Part shown: piece after piece, positions 18,196-27,469 of the stretch
Layout of the letters: the number at the start of each line of letters is the position of its first letter
Numbering within the stretch: position 1 is the first letter of the stretch
Source of the DNA: Bacteroidota bacterium
Lineage (GTDB): Bacteria > Bacteroidota > Bacteroidia > B-17B0 > Aurantibacillaceae
Direction of reading: 5' to 3'
Assembly (NCBI GenBank): GCA_021156365.1
Contig: JAJNDK010000008.1
Location: 62,001-126,000, forward strand
Length of the DNA stretch: 64,000 nt
The notes under the pieces: model-generated
Seen by the model: the letters and a program-made list of their open reading frames with translations, nothing else
Database searches by the model: none
What the model was told of the DNA's origin: nothing
Program-made: the position numbers and the translations under genes

Positions 18196-21100
18196 ATGAA
18201 AAAAATTTTATCCCTGTTCCTTTTTCCTGTCTTGTTTTTTTTCGCCTTTACTGTTAAAGCGCAGGACCTGCTTATCGGTGCAAGTGTAGTCGGTGGATCC
18301 GGCTTCGGTTCCGTGTGGAAGATCCCGGTTAACGGTTCTGTTGTAACAGGCACCAACCTTATTAACTCTGCTGCCGGCAGTGGCCCATACGCCTCTCCGG
18401 TAAAAGCGAATAACGGTAAATTTTATACGGTAACAAGTACCGGAGGCGCCAACAACCTGGGGGCAATTATAGAAGTAAGCCCGGCCTTTACCGGAATTAC
18501 AACAAAAGTAAACTTCACGGGAACCGGCAATGGCTCTGCTCCTTATGGTGCCCTGTACCTTAGCATAAGCACAGGCGAACTGTGGGGTACCACTTCTACC
18601 GGCGGCGCCAACAATGCCGGTACTATATTCAAGTACACGCCCGGGGCAACCAGTGTTACTACCGTATACAGCTTTGTTACTGCATCAGGCGCCACACCAA
18701 AAGGTGGCCTTTTTGAGAACGGGGGGTTTTTATATGGAGTTACTGCGACTGGTGGTGCCAATTCGAACGGTGTCTTATTCAGGATCAACATGAGCACCAA
18801 CGCCTATACGCTGATCAGCTCGTTTACCACTGCCCAGGGCAGGGTATCTACCAGTAAGCCTGTGATGAGCCCGAACGGCTACATATTATGGACCTGTAAG
18901 AACGGAGGTACGGGCAATTACGGCACTATTATGAAATACGATTTCACCACGGTAAGCTCCGTATACAGCTTTACCAACCTGGCCACCTCGGGATCCTACC
19001 CCGAAGGGGATCTTTTATCAATGAGCCAGAACGTAATGGTGGGCATGTGCCCTACCGGCGGACAATACGGAAATGGATGTATCTATGAATTCAATACGCT
19101 TACGAACACCCTTACCGTGACATACTCGTTTCCAAGCACTGCCACTACTGTAGGAAGAAATCCCAAAGGAGGGCTTACCTGGGCTCCGGCCATCAGTAAA
19201 TATGTAGGTGTTACCAATAGCGGGGGGGTCAATGGCTATGGAACAGTTTTCAACTATGATGAGGCAAGTCATATGGTAACCAAAATGGCGGACTTCACAT
19301 CCTCTACGGGAACAGGGGCTGCCAATATCAACCTTACCTATTACGCTCCGCTCAGCGCTACTATCAATAAAACCAATGTAGCCTGTTCGGGATTCTCTAC
19401 CGGCTCCGCAACTGTTACAGCGGTCGGGGGCACTGCACCCTACACTTACAGCTGGAACCCGGGTGGACAAACCACCGCAGTACGGACAGGCATGGGCGCG
19501 GGCACGTATACCTGCACCGTTACCGAAATGGGAGGAACTACTTACACAATCAGTACAACCATTACGCAGCCGGGTACGACGGTTTCAGCACTTGCTTCAA
19601 CCACCAGCGTTACCTGCAATGGCGCGAGCACAGGTTCCGCTTCTGTATCGGCCGCTAACGGAACACCGGGTTACACCTACCTATGGACGCCGGGGGGACA
19701 AACCACTGCAACCATCACAGGAAAACCGGCGGGTGGCTATACGGTTACCGTAACTGATGCGAATGGCTGTACAACAAACCAACAGGTCTCCATTAACCAA
19801 CCGGCAGCCATGACCACTTCCGGCTCATCATCCAGTCCTACCTGTAACGGAGGAACCAATGGCATTGCTACTGCAGGTGTTACCGGCGGTGGAATATCGC
19901 CTTATACCTACCTCTGGAATACAGGCTGGACGGGTTCATCATTGAACGGAATTGGTGCCGGCACCTATACCTGCACGATCACGGATAATAACGGATGTCC
20001 GAAAACACAAACAGTTACTGTCACCCAGCCTACGGCTATTACGTCCACAGTGACTTCGGTTACAAATGTACTCTGTAACGGAGCATCTACCGGAGCGGCA
20101 ACACTAAGCGCGAGTGGTGGAACACCCGGCTATACCTATAGCTGGTCACCGTCAAGCGGTACTGCAGCTTCTATTTCAAGCAGACCCGCAGCTACTTACA
20201 CCTGCACCATCCGCGATCTGAATAACTGTACGGCTACTCAAACCTTAACGATCTCACAACCTGCTCTGCTTACATCCACGATGAGCTCGCAAACCAACAT
20301 TACCTGCAACGGAGGCACAAACGGAGCCGCTACGGTACTTGCAGGTGGCGGAACGACTCCCTACAGCTACAACTGGACGCCTTCCGGCGGAATATCAGCC
20401 ACCACAACGGGAAGAACGGCAGGAACCTATACCTGCACGATCACGGATAACAACGGCTGTGTGAAAACACAAACCGTTACACTCACCCAGCCTGCAGCGA
20501 TCACCAGCAGCATCAGCGGGCAAACCAATGTTACCTGCAACGGCGGAACCAATGGAAGCGCTTCAGTACTTGCAGGCGGAGGAACAATCCCCTATGTTTA
20601 CAACTGGACACCATCCGGCGGAACATCATCCACCACAACGGGAAGAACGGCAGGAACCTATACCTGCACGATCACGGATGGCGCAGGTTGTGTAAAAACA
20701 CAAACAGTAACAATCTCCCAACCGGCAGCCATTACATCCAGCATCAGTTCATCAACCAATGTTACCTGCAACGCGGGCACCAACGGGGCGGCTACAGTGC
20801 TTGCCGGCGGAGGAACAAGTCCTTATACATACAGCTGGGCACCATCAGGCGGAAACGCAGCCACCATCACAGGAAGAACAGCAGGCACCTATACCTGCAC
20901 TATTACAGATAATGCACTCTGTGTGAAAACCCAAACTGTTACACTCACCCAACCGGCAGCGATCACATCCAGCATCAGCTCACAAACAAATGTTACCTGC
21001 AATGGTGGCACAAACGGAGCTGCTACAGTGCTTGCAGGAGGAGGAACAGCACCTTATACATACAGCTGGGCACCTTCGGGCGGAAACGCAGCCACCATCA

Positions 21101-24100
21101 CAGGAAGGACGTCAGGAACCTATACCTGCACGATCACAGATAATGTGGGTTGCACCAAACTGCAAGCCGTTAATCTTACGCAACCGACAGCGATCACCAG
21201 CAGCATCAGCTCACAAACCAATATTACCTGCAACGGTGGCACAAACGGCGCTGCTACAGTGCTTGCCGGCGGAGGAATAACTCCCTACACCTACAACTGG
21301 ACACCATTGGGTGGAATTGCTGCAACAACAACAGGAAGATCAGCAGGCACTTATACCTGCACCATTACGGATAATGCAGGTTGTGTGAAAACCCAAACGG
21401 TAACACTCTCTCAGCCAAGCGCCATAACGGTTAACTTTTCTACGGCCAATGCAAGCTGCGGCGCACCGAACGGATCGGCCACTGCTATTCCTTCCGGTGG
21501 AAACCCTGGCTATACTTATCAATGGAATGCTGCTGCCGGAAATCAAACCACTGCAACAGCAACAGCACTGCTGGCCGGGCCTTACCAGGTAACGGTAACG
21601 GATCTGAGCGGCTGTACCAGGGTTGGCAGTGTAAGTGTAAGCAACTCGAGCGGCCCTTCGCTCACTGTTTCTTCCACACCTGCAAGCTGTAGCGGTTTGT
21701 GCAATGGTACAGCAACTGTAACACCAACAGGTGGAACACTTCCCTACACCTATAACTGGACACCTGCAGGAGGAACCGCCGCGATCACTACCAGTCGCTG
21801 CGCAGGAACCTATACGATCACGGTTATCGACAACATCGGCTGTGCAGCCAGCTCCACAGTTGCTATCACAGAGCCGACAGCGGTTACTTCTTCTTTCACT
21901 CATACAGATGTAAGCTGCAATGGCGGAAGCAATGGAACGGCAACAATAACTGCTTCTGGGGGAACACCAGGATATATGTATAGCTGGGCTCCTTCGGGAG
22001 GAACCGGCACCACCGCTACCGGTCTCATCGCAGGAACTTACACCTGTACTGTAACGGACGCGAATTCGTGTGTTACCATACACACGGTTACCATCAATCA
22101 ACCAACAGCCCTCTCTGCTACCAATAGCCATACGGATGTGAGCTGTAATGGAGGAAGCGATGGTACCGCAACAGCCATACCTTCGGGTGGAACAATGCCT
22201 TATTCATTCAGCTGGTTGCCGGTAGGCGGATCTTCTGCAATAGCTTCGGGATTGAGTGCAGGCAATTTCACCTGCACCGTTACGGATGCCAACTCCTGTG
22301 TTACTACTACTTCGCTTACGATCTCAGCGCCATCAGCACTCGCGGCCGGGAGCTCTCAAACGGATGTTACCTGCAATGGTTTGAACAACGGCTCCGCTAC
22401 AGTTACTCCTTCCGGAGGAACAATACCCTATTCCTACAGCTGGTCTCCGGCGGGAGGAACGGCCGCTACAGCATCCAATCTCTCTCCTACAAGCTACACC
22501 TGTGTGATCACTGATAACAACGGTTGTTTCATCAGTCGGTCGTTCACCATCAGCGAACCTCCTGTACTCAGTGCATCTTCTGCTCAAACAGATGTGAGCT
22601 GTACCGGCGGTACTAACGGATCAGCTACGGCTACTCCTGCCGGTGGAACAGGCCCATACACCTATAGCTGGGATCCTGCCGGTACGGGAACAACTGCAAC
22701 AGTAAACGGACTGAGCGCGGGCACTTATACCTGCACCATTACAGATGTCAATACCTGCACCACTCCATTGGTAATTACTATCAATGAGCCAACTCTTATG
22801 AGCACTTCCACTTTCGGCTCCAACGTGCTTTGCAATGGCGGTAATTCGGGAACAGCCGGCATCTCGGTAAGCGGCGGTACACCTACCTACATATACAGCT
22901 GGGCGCCGGCAGGAGGAACAGGTTCCACTACCAGCAACATCGCAGCCGGAACCTATACCTGCACAGTTACCGATGCCAACGGTTGTATTACTTCAAACAC
23001 TATTACGATCGCCGAACCTTCTGCTTTAAGCGTTTCCACTGCTTCCACCAATGCAAGCTGTAACGGAGGCGCCGATGGATCAGCAACAGTTACTCCTTCC
23101 GGCGGAACACCGGGATATACCTACAGCTGGTCTTCGGGCGGAGTTGGCGCAACAGAAAACAATCTCGCAGCCGGAAATTACACCTGCACTACTATTGATG
23201 TAAACGGCTGCAGCTCTACCAACTTTGTCACCGTCAATGAGCCATCCGCAGTATCTGTTTCCATTACTCCTGCAGATGTAAGCTGCAACAGCGGTAACGA
23301 TGGCTCTGCAATTGGCGCAGCGAGCGGCGGTACGGGTGGTTATACATTCAGCTGGTCTTCGGGTGGAACAGGAACCTCTGAAGGCGGCCTCGTAGCAGGA
23401 ACCTATACTTTAACAGCAACAGATGCAAACAGCTGTACCGGCTCCAATACATTTACGCTCAATGAGCCTTCAGCGATCACAACTACTATAACAGGAACAG
23501 ATGCAAGCTGCCCGGGTGGCAACAATGGTACCTCCACGATTTCTGCAAGCGGAGGTACGGGTGCATTCAGCTATAACTGGCTTCCTTCGGGCGGAACAGC
23601 TGCTACTGCGTCAGGACTCATTGCCGGCACCTATACCTGCGATGTAACCGATGCCAATGGTTGTCCTGCATCGGATGTATATACTGTAAACGAACCGGCA
23701 GCATTCAATGCGAGTATCGTACAATTAACGAATGCGGGTTGTTCGGGTGATAACAACGGATCGGCACAGATCACTGTAGCAGGCGGCACAGCTCCTTATT
23801 TCTATACATGGAGCTCTGGCAGCAACACTGACACAGAGACAGGTCTCGTTGCCAATACCTATACCTGTTCCTTCACCGACAACAACTCCTGTCCCGGATC
23901 GGCAACCGTTACTATCACACAAAACACCGACGCCGACCTGTATGGCGCACTCAGCTTTCCCGGCGGGACCATCACCAGCGGATTTGTTTATGTATTCAAA
24001 CAGCAAAGCTCATTGAACGGTATTGATACAGTGGCCATTGTTCCTGTTAATACCGCCTCTCCGATCAGCTACCTGTTCCCTGCCCTGCCTGCTGACAATT

Positions 24101-24909
24101 ATTTAGTGAAGGTCGTTCTTGATACCAATGCGCATCCGACTTCAGTGCCTACATACTACGGCAATGTCTTCCAGTGGGATTCTTCCATTGTTGTTACACA
24201 CGGTTGTTTGCAAACGGACACAGCGAATATCAATGTGCTCGAATTACTTCCACCGGGCGGCAGCGGTTTCATTTCCGGTTTTGTCATCGAAGGACTGGGC
24301 TTCCAGAACCTGCGACTGAATGGTACTGTTGTGCCAAACCTGCCTTTCGTTCCGGGCGGACCTTTGAAAGGCATTGATGTAAAGCTTGGCAAAAATCCTT
24401 CAGGTGGCATCCAGGCACGTGTAATGACGGACTCATCAGGATACTACGCGTTCGAAAATGTTCCGGATGGCGACTACCGTATCTTCGTTGATATCCCGAA
24501 CCTGCCAATGGATTCGCTGAGAGAAGTAACGATCGCTCCGGGCGGAGACACCAGCCTGCAGAATAATTACTATGCAGATTCTGTGATGATCTTTATTGAC
24601 ACTAATCAATATGTAGGGATTTACTCATCTGCGAAATCATACGGGAATAAATTCACGATCTATCCGAATCCAACTACAGGCGCAATGAACCTGCAATTTA
24701 CGATTGCGGAAGAGTCGACGCCTGTTTCTTTTGAGGTCACGGATGCGATCGGGAACGTAATTCACTCTGTAAAAAAACAAGACTATGCAAAAGGTGATAA
24801 TACGGTGCATATAAATGCAGCCGCATTAAATTTGAGAGCAGGTGTATATTTTGTAAGCATCCTTTCCGGCAACACGCGCTATACACAACGGATCATCGTG
24901 CTGGAATAA
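18196..24909 (+). CDS. Giant T9SS-secreted GloVer-propeller protein with 20 SprB repeats, array member 5
   Basis: 2237 residues. The ATG at 18196 is chosen over 18124 because the promoter overlaps the longer start and MKKILSLFLFPVLF...VKAQ is a good signal peptide. Seven GloVer motifs (about 24-380; for example YTVTSTGGANNLGAIIEV) form a probable propeller head. Twenty SprB repeats of about 75-77 residues then run to about 1910, each centred on TxVxCNGGxxGxAxxxxxGGxxPYxYxW. Repeats 5-9 are nearly identical in DNA. The shared stalk domains begin near 1914 and 2025, and the type A sorting domain near 2150 (IYPNPTTGAMNLQFTI ... QRIIVLE). That sorting domain is the most diverged in the array. By analogy with SprB it could be a long, flexible surface adhesin, but this is inference. 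Confidence 0.9.
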   Translation: MKKILSLFLFPVLFFFAFTVKAQDLLIGASVVGGSGFGSVWKIPVNGSVVTGTNLINSAAGSGPYASPVKANNGKFYTVTSTGGANNLGAIIEVSPAFTGITTKVNFTGTGNGSAPYGALYLSISTGELWGTTSTGGANNAGTIFKYTPGATSVTTVYSFVTASGATPKGGLFENGGFLYGVTATGGANSNGVLFRINMSTNAYTLISSFTTAQGRVSTSKPVMSPNGYILWTCKNGGTGNYGTIMKYDFTTVSSVYSFTNLATSGSYPEGDLLSMSQNVMVGMCPTGGQYGNGCIYEFNTLTNTLTVTYSFPSTATTVGRNPKGGLTWAPAISKYVGVTNSGGVNGYGTVFNYDEASHMVTKMADFTSSTGTGAANINLTYYAPLSATINKTNVACSGFSTGSATVTAVGGTAPYTYSWNPGGQTTAVRTGMGAGTYTCTVTEMGGTTYTISTTITQPGTTVSALASTTSVTCNGASTGSASVSAANGTPGYTYLWTPGGQTTATITGKPAGGYTVTVTDANGCTTNQQVSINQPAAMTTSGSSSSPTCNGGTNGIATAGVTGGGISPYTYLWNTGWTGSSLNGIGAGTYTCTITDNNGCPKTQTVTVTQPTAITSTVTSVTNVLCNGASTGAATLSASGGTPGYTYSWSPSSGTAASISSRPAATYTCTIRDLNNCTATQTLTISQPALLTSTMSSQTNITCNGGTNGAATVLAGGGTTPYSYNWTPSGGISATTTGRTAGTYTCTITDNNGCVKTQTVTLTQPAAITSSISGQTNVTCNGGTNGSASVLAGGGTIPYVYNWTPSGGTSSTTTGRTAGTYTCTITDGAGCVKTQTVTISQPAAITSSISSSTNVTCNAGTNGAATVLAGGGTSPYTYSWAPSGGNAATITGRTAGTYTCTITDNALCVKTQTVTLTQPAAITSSISSQTNVTCNGGTNGAATVLAGGGTAPYTYSWAPSGGNAATITGRTSGTYTCTITDNVGCTKLQAVNLTQPTAITSSISSQTNITCNGGTNGAATVLAGGGITPYTYNWTPLGGIAATTTGRSAGTYTCTITDNAGCVKTQTVTLSQPSAITVNFSTANASCGAPNGSATAIPSGGNPGYTYQWNAAAGNQTTATATALLAGPYQVTVTDLSGCTRVGSVSVSNSSGPSLTVSSTPASCSGLCNGTATVTPTGGTLPYTYNWTPAGGTAAITTSRCAGTYTITVIDNIGCAASSTVAITEPTAVTSSFTHTDVSCNGGSNGTATITASGGTPGYMYSWAPSGGTGTTATGLIAGTYTCTVTDANSCVTIHTVTINQPTALSATNSHTDVSCNGGSDGTATAIPSGGTMPYSFSWLPVGGSSAIASGLSAGNFTCTVTDANSCVTTTSLTISAPSALAAGSSQTDVTCNGLNNGSATVTPSGGTIPYSYSWSPAGGTAATASNLSPTSYTCVITDNNGCFISRSFTISEPPVLSASSAQTDVSCTGGTNGSATATPAGGTGPYTYSWDPAGTGTTATVNGLSAGTYTCTITDVNTCTTPLVITINEPTLMSTSTFGSNVLCNGGNSGTAGISVSGGTPTYIYSWAPAGGTGSTTSNIAAGTYTCTVTDANGCITSNTITIAEPSALSVSTASTNASCNGGADGSATVTPSGGTPGYTYSWSSGGVGATENNLAAGNYTCTTIDVNGCSSTNFVTVNEPSAVSVSITPADVSCNSGNDGSAIGAASGGTGGYTFSWSSGGTGTSEGGLVAGTYTLTATDANSCTGSNTFTLNEPSAITTTITGTDASCPGGNNGTSTISASGGTGAFSYNWLPSGGTAATASGLIAGTYTCDVTDANGCPASDVYTVNEPAAFNASIVQLTNAGCSGDNNGSAQITVAGGTAPYFYTWSSGSNTDTETGLVANTYTCSFTDNNSCPGSATVTITQNTDADLYGALSFPGGTITSGFVYVFKQQSSLNGIDTVAIVPVNTASPISYLFPALPADNYLVKVVLDTNAHPTSVPTYYGNVFQWDSSIVVTHGCLQTDTANINVLELLPPGGSGFISGFVIEGLGFQNLRLNGTVVPNLPFVPGGPLKGIDVKLGKNPSGGIQARVMTDSSGYYAFENVPDGDYRIFVDIPNLPMDSLREVTIAPGGDTSLQNNYYADSVMIFIDTNQYVGIYSSAKSYGNKFTIYPNPTTGAMNLQFTIAEESTPVSFEVTDAIGNVIHSVKKQDYAKGDNTVHINAAALNLRAGVYFVSILSGNTRYTQRIIVLE
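20278..21432 (+). repeat. Five near-identical 231-bp tandem repeats inside array member 5
   Basis: SprB repeats 5-9 recur with an exact 231-base period: AGCATCAGC-type junctions occur at 20509, 20740, 20971 and 21202. They are much more alike in nucleotide sequence than the other fifteen repeats, as expected from recent tandem duplication or homogenisation. The boundaries are approximate. Confidence 0.85.
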
Positions 24910-24930
24910 AAATTTCCCCAGCATGAATTC

Positions 24931-24980
24931 AATCAAAAAAAGCAGGGACAGGTCGCGACCTGTCCCTGCTTTTTTTGATT
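24931..24980. terminator. Perfect 50-bp palindrome, bidirectional terminator
   Basis: The arms 24931-24955 and 24956-24980 are exact reverse complements with no loop bases. The GC-rich core GCAGGGACAGGTCG is flanked by A7 on the left and T7 on the right, so it can terminate both array member 5 (+) and the convergent cupin gene (-). Confidence 0.9.
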
Positions 24981-24987
24981 CCTGCTT

Positions 24988-25335
24988 TCAACAATTGACC
25001 CTGTCGCCATGTGACTTCGGCTCGGAGATCACCAGGAAATGCAGGTCAGCTATAGTCCTGTTACTGATCCGGTGTTTTTGGCCTGCCTGTATATGAATGC
25101 TTTGGCCTGCAACGAGGGTGTGCTCCACTCCTTCTATTTCCATTACCGCAGTTCCACTCAGCATATAGAACAGCTGCTGCGTCTTTTCATGATAATGCCT
25201 TGCTTCTGAAGTACCGGGCGGCATACGTTCTTCGATCACGCTCAAAGAATCGGACTTTAGCAAATGCCAGCCATCACAGGCATTGCCCCAGGTATAATGT
25301 TCGGAATTCGTTTTATCTTTCATATGACTTCTCAA
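24988..25335 (-). CDS. Small cupin-domain protein
   Basis: 115 residues (an in-frame ATG at 25323 gives 111). It is a single cupin_2 barrel with motif 1 PPGTSEARHYHEKTQQLFYMLSG, in which the two His of HYH are kept and the usual Glu is replaced by Gln, and motif 2 AGQSIHIQAGQKHRISN with a conserved His. Cupins of this size bind a metal and often a small ligand; the substrate cannot be told from sequence. It is monocistronic, convergent with array member 5, and shares the palindromic terminator. Confidence 0.8.
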   Translation of the reverse strand: MRSHMKDKTNSEHYTWGNACDGWHLLKSDSLSVIEERMPPGTSEARHYHEKTQQLFYMLSGTAVMEIEGVEHTLVAGQSIHIQAGQKHRISNRTIADLHFLVISEPKSHGDRVNC

Positions 25336-25395
25336 TTAATTTAAACTTTTCGCAAACGCTGCTCTTTAGCAAAACGAATATATCATTTTTTGATT

Positions 25396-25403
25396 TAATT
25401 TTG
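25396..25403 (+). promoter_or_regulatory. -7 promoter element TAATTTTG
   Basis: It is an exact match to TAnnTTTG, ending 4 bases before the ATG at 25408, so the acetyltransferase mRNA is predicted to be leaderless or nearly so. Confidence 0.65.
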
Positions 25404-25407
25404 TCTT

Positions 25408-25875
25408 ATGATCCACATTACCGAAACAAAAGACGCACTCCTTATTGCTTCCCTCAATGAAGATGTACAAAACCTCCATGCAGAGATCCACCCGGAGATG
25501 TTCAAACGCTATAATAAAACCGCTATGGAACAGGCGATCGCTGAAATGATGAAAGATCCGGATTGCCGTGCATTTGTTGCGATGAAAGATGCAGTTGCGA
25601 TCGGTTACATACTTTTATTTATACGCGAAGCAAAAGAAAACGCCTTTCATTATACGATCCGTTCACTCTACATTGATCAGATAGCTGCTTTACCAGGGCA
25701 GCGGAGATCCGGAGCAGGAAAACTACTGATGGAACAGGCCGAAAAACTGGCAAAAGAGCTGGACATCAAAAAGCTGGAATTGGATCACTGGAGCGCCAAT
25801 ACAGTGGCTGCTGCTTACTTCCGGAAGAATGGCTACGAGCTGTGCAAAGAGCGCCTGTGTAAATTTATTCCCTGA
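25408..25875 (+). CDS. GNAT family N-acetyltransferase
   Basis: 155 residues with the GNAT fold order: an N-terminal substrate region, the beta4 strand (RSLYIDQIAALPGQRRSGAGKLLMEQAEKLA) with the acetyl-CoA pyrophosphate loop Q-R-R-S-G-A-G near residue 95, and a C-terminal AAAYFRKNGYE motif near 135. It transfers an acetyl group from acetyl-CoA to an amine; the acceptor is unknown. It is a single gene between the cupin and response-regulator genes. Confidence 0.85.
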   Translation: MIHITETKDALLIASLNEDVQNLHAEIHPEMFKRYNKTAMEQAIAEMMKDPDCRAFVAMKDAVAIGYILLFIREAKENAFHYTIRSLYIDQIAALPGQRRSGAGKLLMEQAEKLAKELDIKKLELDHWSANTVAAAYFRKNGYELCKERLCKFIP

Positions 25876-25880
25876 ATTAT

Positions 25881-26315
25881 TTATACCCGGATCAGAAAAT
25901 CGGAAGACCCGGAAGGTCCTTCGAAACGGGCTATTACATCCATGATTATTTTCTGCAGGTTCCTTAGATTATCCGGTTTTCCCGAATAATAGTTTGCTCC
26001 TAAGTCCCGGCTGATAGACACCGAAGTAGAATCCACACTGGTTGAATACATAACCACCACCACAGAATCGAATTCTTTTTTTTCTCGTATTGCCTTCAGT
26101 ATAATAAAACCGGTTTTCACGGGCATATTAATATCAAGGAATACAATTGTTCTGTTCACAGGACTTCTTTCCAGCATCTCAAAAAAAACAGAAAAATCGG
26201 TGGTCGTATATATTTGCTGTATGTTCTCTACCGATTCTGCCGCCAGTTTGAATAGCTCAAGATCGTCCTCATCGTCATCCAGATATATAAAGGTCATGTG
26301 GTTGGGTTCCTTCAC
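25881..26315 (-). CDS. Stand-alone response regulator receiver protein
   Basis: 144 residues (an alternative ATG at 26297 gives 138). It is a single receiver domain without an output domain. Acidic pocket residues lie in YLDDDEDD near 12-18, the phospho-acceptor Asp61 in FLDINMP, Ser/Thr at 91-92 (MYSTS) and Lys113 in SGKP. This rcp1/CheY-like subfamily usually works with a hybrid or orphan histidine kinase; none is nearby. It is convergent with the GNAT gene, with 5 bases between stops. Confidence 0.88.
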   Translation of the reverse strand: MKEPNHMTFIYLDDDEDDLELFKLAAESVENIQQIYTTTDFSVFFEMLERSPVNRTIVFLDINMPVKTGFIILKAIREKKEFDSVVVVMYSTSVDSTSVSISRDLGANYYSGKPDNLRNLQKIIMDVIARFEGPSGSSDFLIRV

Positions 26316-26378
26316 ACGTAAAGGTAAAAAGTAAAAGAAGAATCCCGGTTACAATATTTACAGATTCGCTTATAAATT

Positions 26379-26990
26379 TTACTGCTTCTTTCTCTTAGCA
26401 TGCGGTGTAAGCTCATGCACGGCCAATCGCCTTTTCTCTTTCAATTCCATATAATGAGAAGGACTGAAGCCTGTGACCTTTTTGAATTGTGCAGTGAAAT
26501 GCGAAGGATAACTGTAATGCAGCTTTTCGGATACCTCTGCGATCTTCAGGTTGCCAAACAGGATGAGCTCCTTGGCATACTCCACCTTCAAAGCAGAAAG
26601 ATAATGAGTGATCGTAACACCTTCGATCTCTGTGAACAGATTCGACAGGTACGTATAATCATATTTTAATTTTGCCGACAAATAATCGGAAAGATTCAGG
26701 GAAGGACGGCGATTGCTGTGAACATAATCCCGGATCGCACCTTTTATTTTTTCGATCAGCACGCCTCCCTGGTTTTCCACCAACTCCAGTCCTGCTTTCC
26801 GGATCAATCCGTTGAATTTTTTTTTCTTTTCTTCACTCAGCTTCTCTTTGATGTCCACTTCTCCAAGCTCCACTTTTAAGGGATGCAGCTTCATATCCTG
26901 GAGCACATCTTTTATATATATTTTACAGCTTTCACAAGCCATATTCCGGATGAATAGTTTCATACACTCTCTATTTAAAATTTCTTCCAT
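26379..26990 (-). CDS. AraC family transcriptional regulator with N-terminal CxxC (HMA-like) domain
   Basis: 203 residues from the ATG at 26990. The longer reading from 27023 overlaps a perfect -7 element at 27000-27007, so 26990 is preferred (the ATG at 26963, MKLFIRN, is also possible). The first about 75 residues contain NMACESC and a beta-alpha-beta-like pattern reminiscent of heavy-metal-associated domains. A linker and a C-terminal AraC double helix-turn-helix follow (about 95-190, with KIAEVSEKLHYSYPSHFTAQFKKVTGFSPSHY). The two cysteines suggest metal or redox sensing, which is inference. No metal-transport gene adjoins it. Confidence 0.8.
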   Translation of the reverse strand: MEEILNRECMKLFIRNMACESCKIYIKDVLQDMKLHPLKVELGEVDIKEKLSEEKKKKFNGLIRKAGLELVENQGGVLIEKIKGAIRDYVHSNRRPSLNLSDYLSAKLKYDYTYLSNLFTEIEGVTITHYLSALKVEYAKELILFGNLKIAEVSEKLHYSYPSHFTAQFKKVTGFSPSHYMELKEKRRLAVHELTPHAKRKKQ

Positions 26991-26999
26991 AGAGAAAAC

Positions 27000-27007
27000 C
27001 AAATTTA
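27000..27007 (-). promoter_or_regulatory. -7 promoter element TAAATTTG (minus strand)
   Basis: It is an exact TAnnTTTG match read on the minus strand, about 10 bases before the ATG at 26990. Confidence 0.6.
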
Positions 27008-27191
27008 TGCCACCAGGGAACAAAACAGGATTTACTGCTGATTATAGTGAGTACAAATAGCCGGGGCGGTAAATATGTAGTGCATTGTTTTCTACACTTT
27101 GGGGAAGAAGACCAGGATGCATATATCAATAAGGGGGATTTTACTGCCCGGATCCGAAAACAAGTAAAAAAGTCAACAAAATAAAAAATCT

Positions 27192-27425
27192 CTATCTCTC
27201 CCGGATAATAGTGGATTTACGGAACCTGCAATACTTCACAAAAATGACGATCGTAAGGATAAATGCCACAAGCAAAAGAACAGCCGCTCCCAATAATGCA
27301 AAACCGGGATAAAATCCATTCATCTCATCGTATTCCTTTCTTCCTGCTTTGGTGAAAACGCCCCAATAACCAAAAGAGCCGAGAAAAATGGCAACTACAT
27401 ACAAGAGGATGGTTAAGATCTTCAT
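27192..27425 (-). CDS. Small membrane protein, function unknown
   Basis: 77 residues with two predicted membrane helices (about 3-22 and 42-66) and a basic C-terminal tail (KYCRFRKSTIIRER). No recognised family. It lies 44 bases after the 27470-27859 gene on the same strand and may be co-transcribed with it. Confidence 0.55.
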   Translation of the reverse strand: MKILTILLYVVAIFLGSFGYWGVFTKAGRKEYDEMNGFYPGFALLGAAVLLLVAFILTIVIFVKYCRFRKSTIIRER

Positions 27426-27469
27426 TGGATTAAAGGTAGGCTTTTATCCACAAAAACCACATAAAGAGA

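Noticed and set aside
20278-21432. CRISPR-like array suggested by regular repeats
   Set aside because: The repeats are 231 bp, in frame within a coding sequence, with no short spacers and no cas genes.
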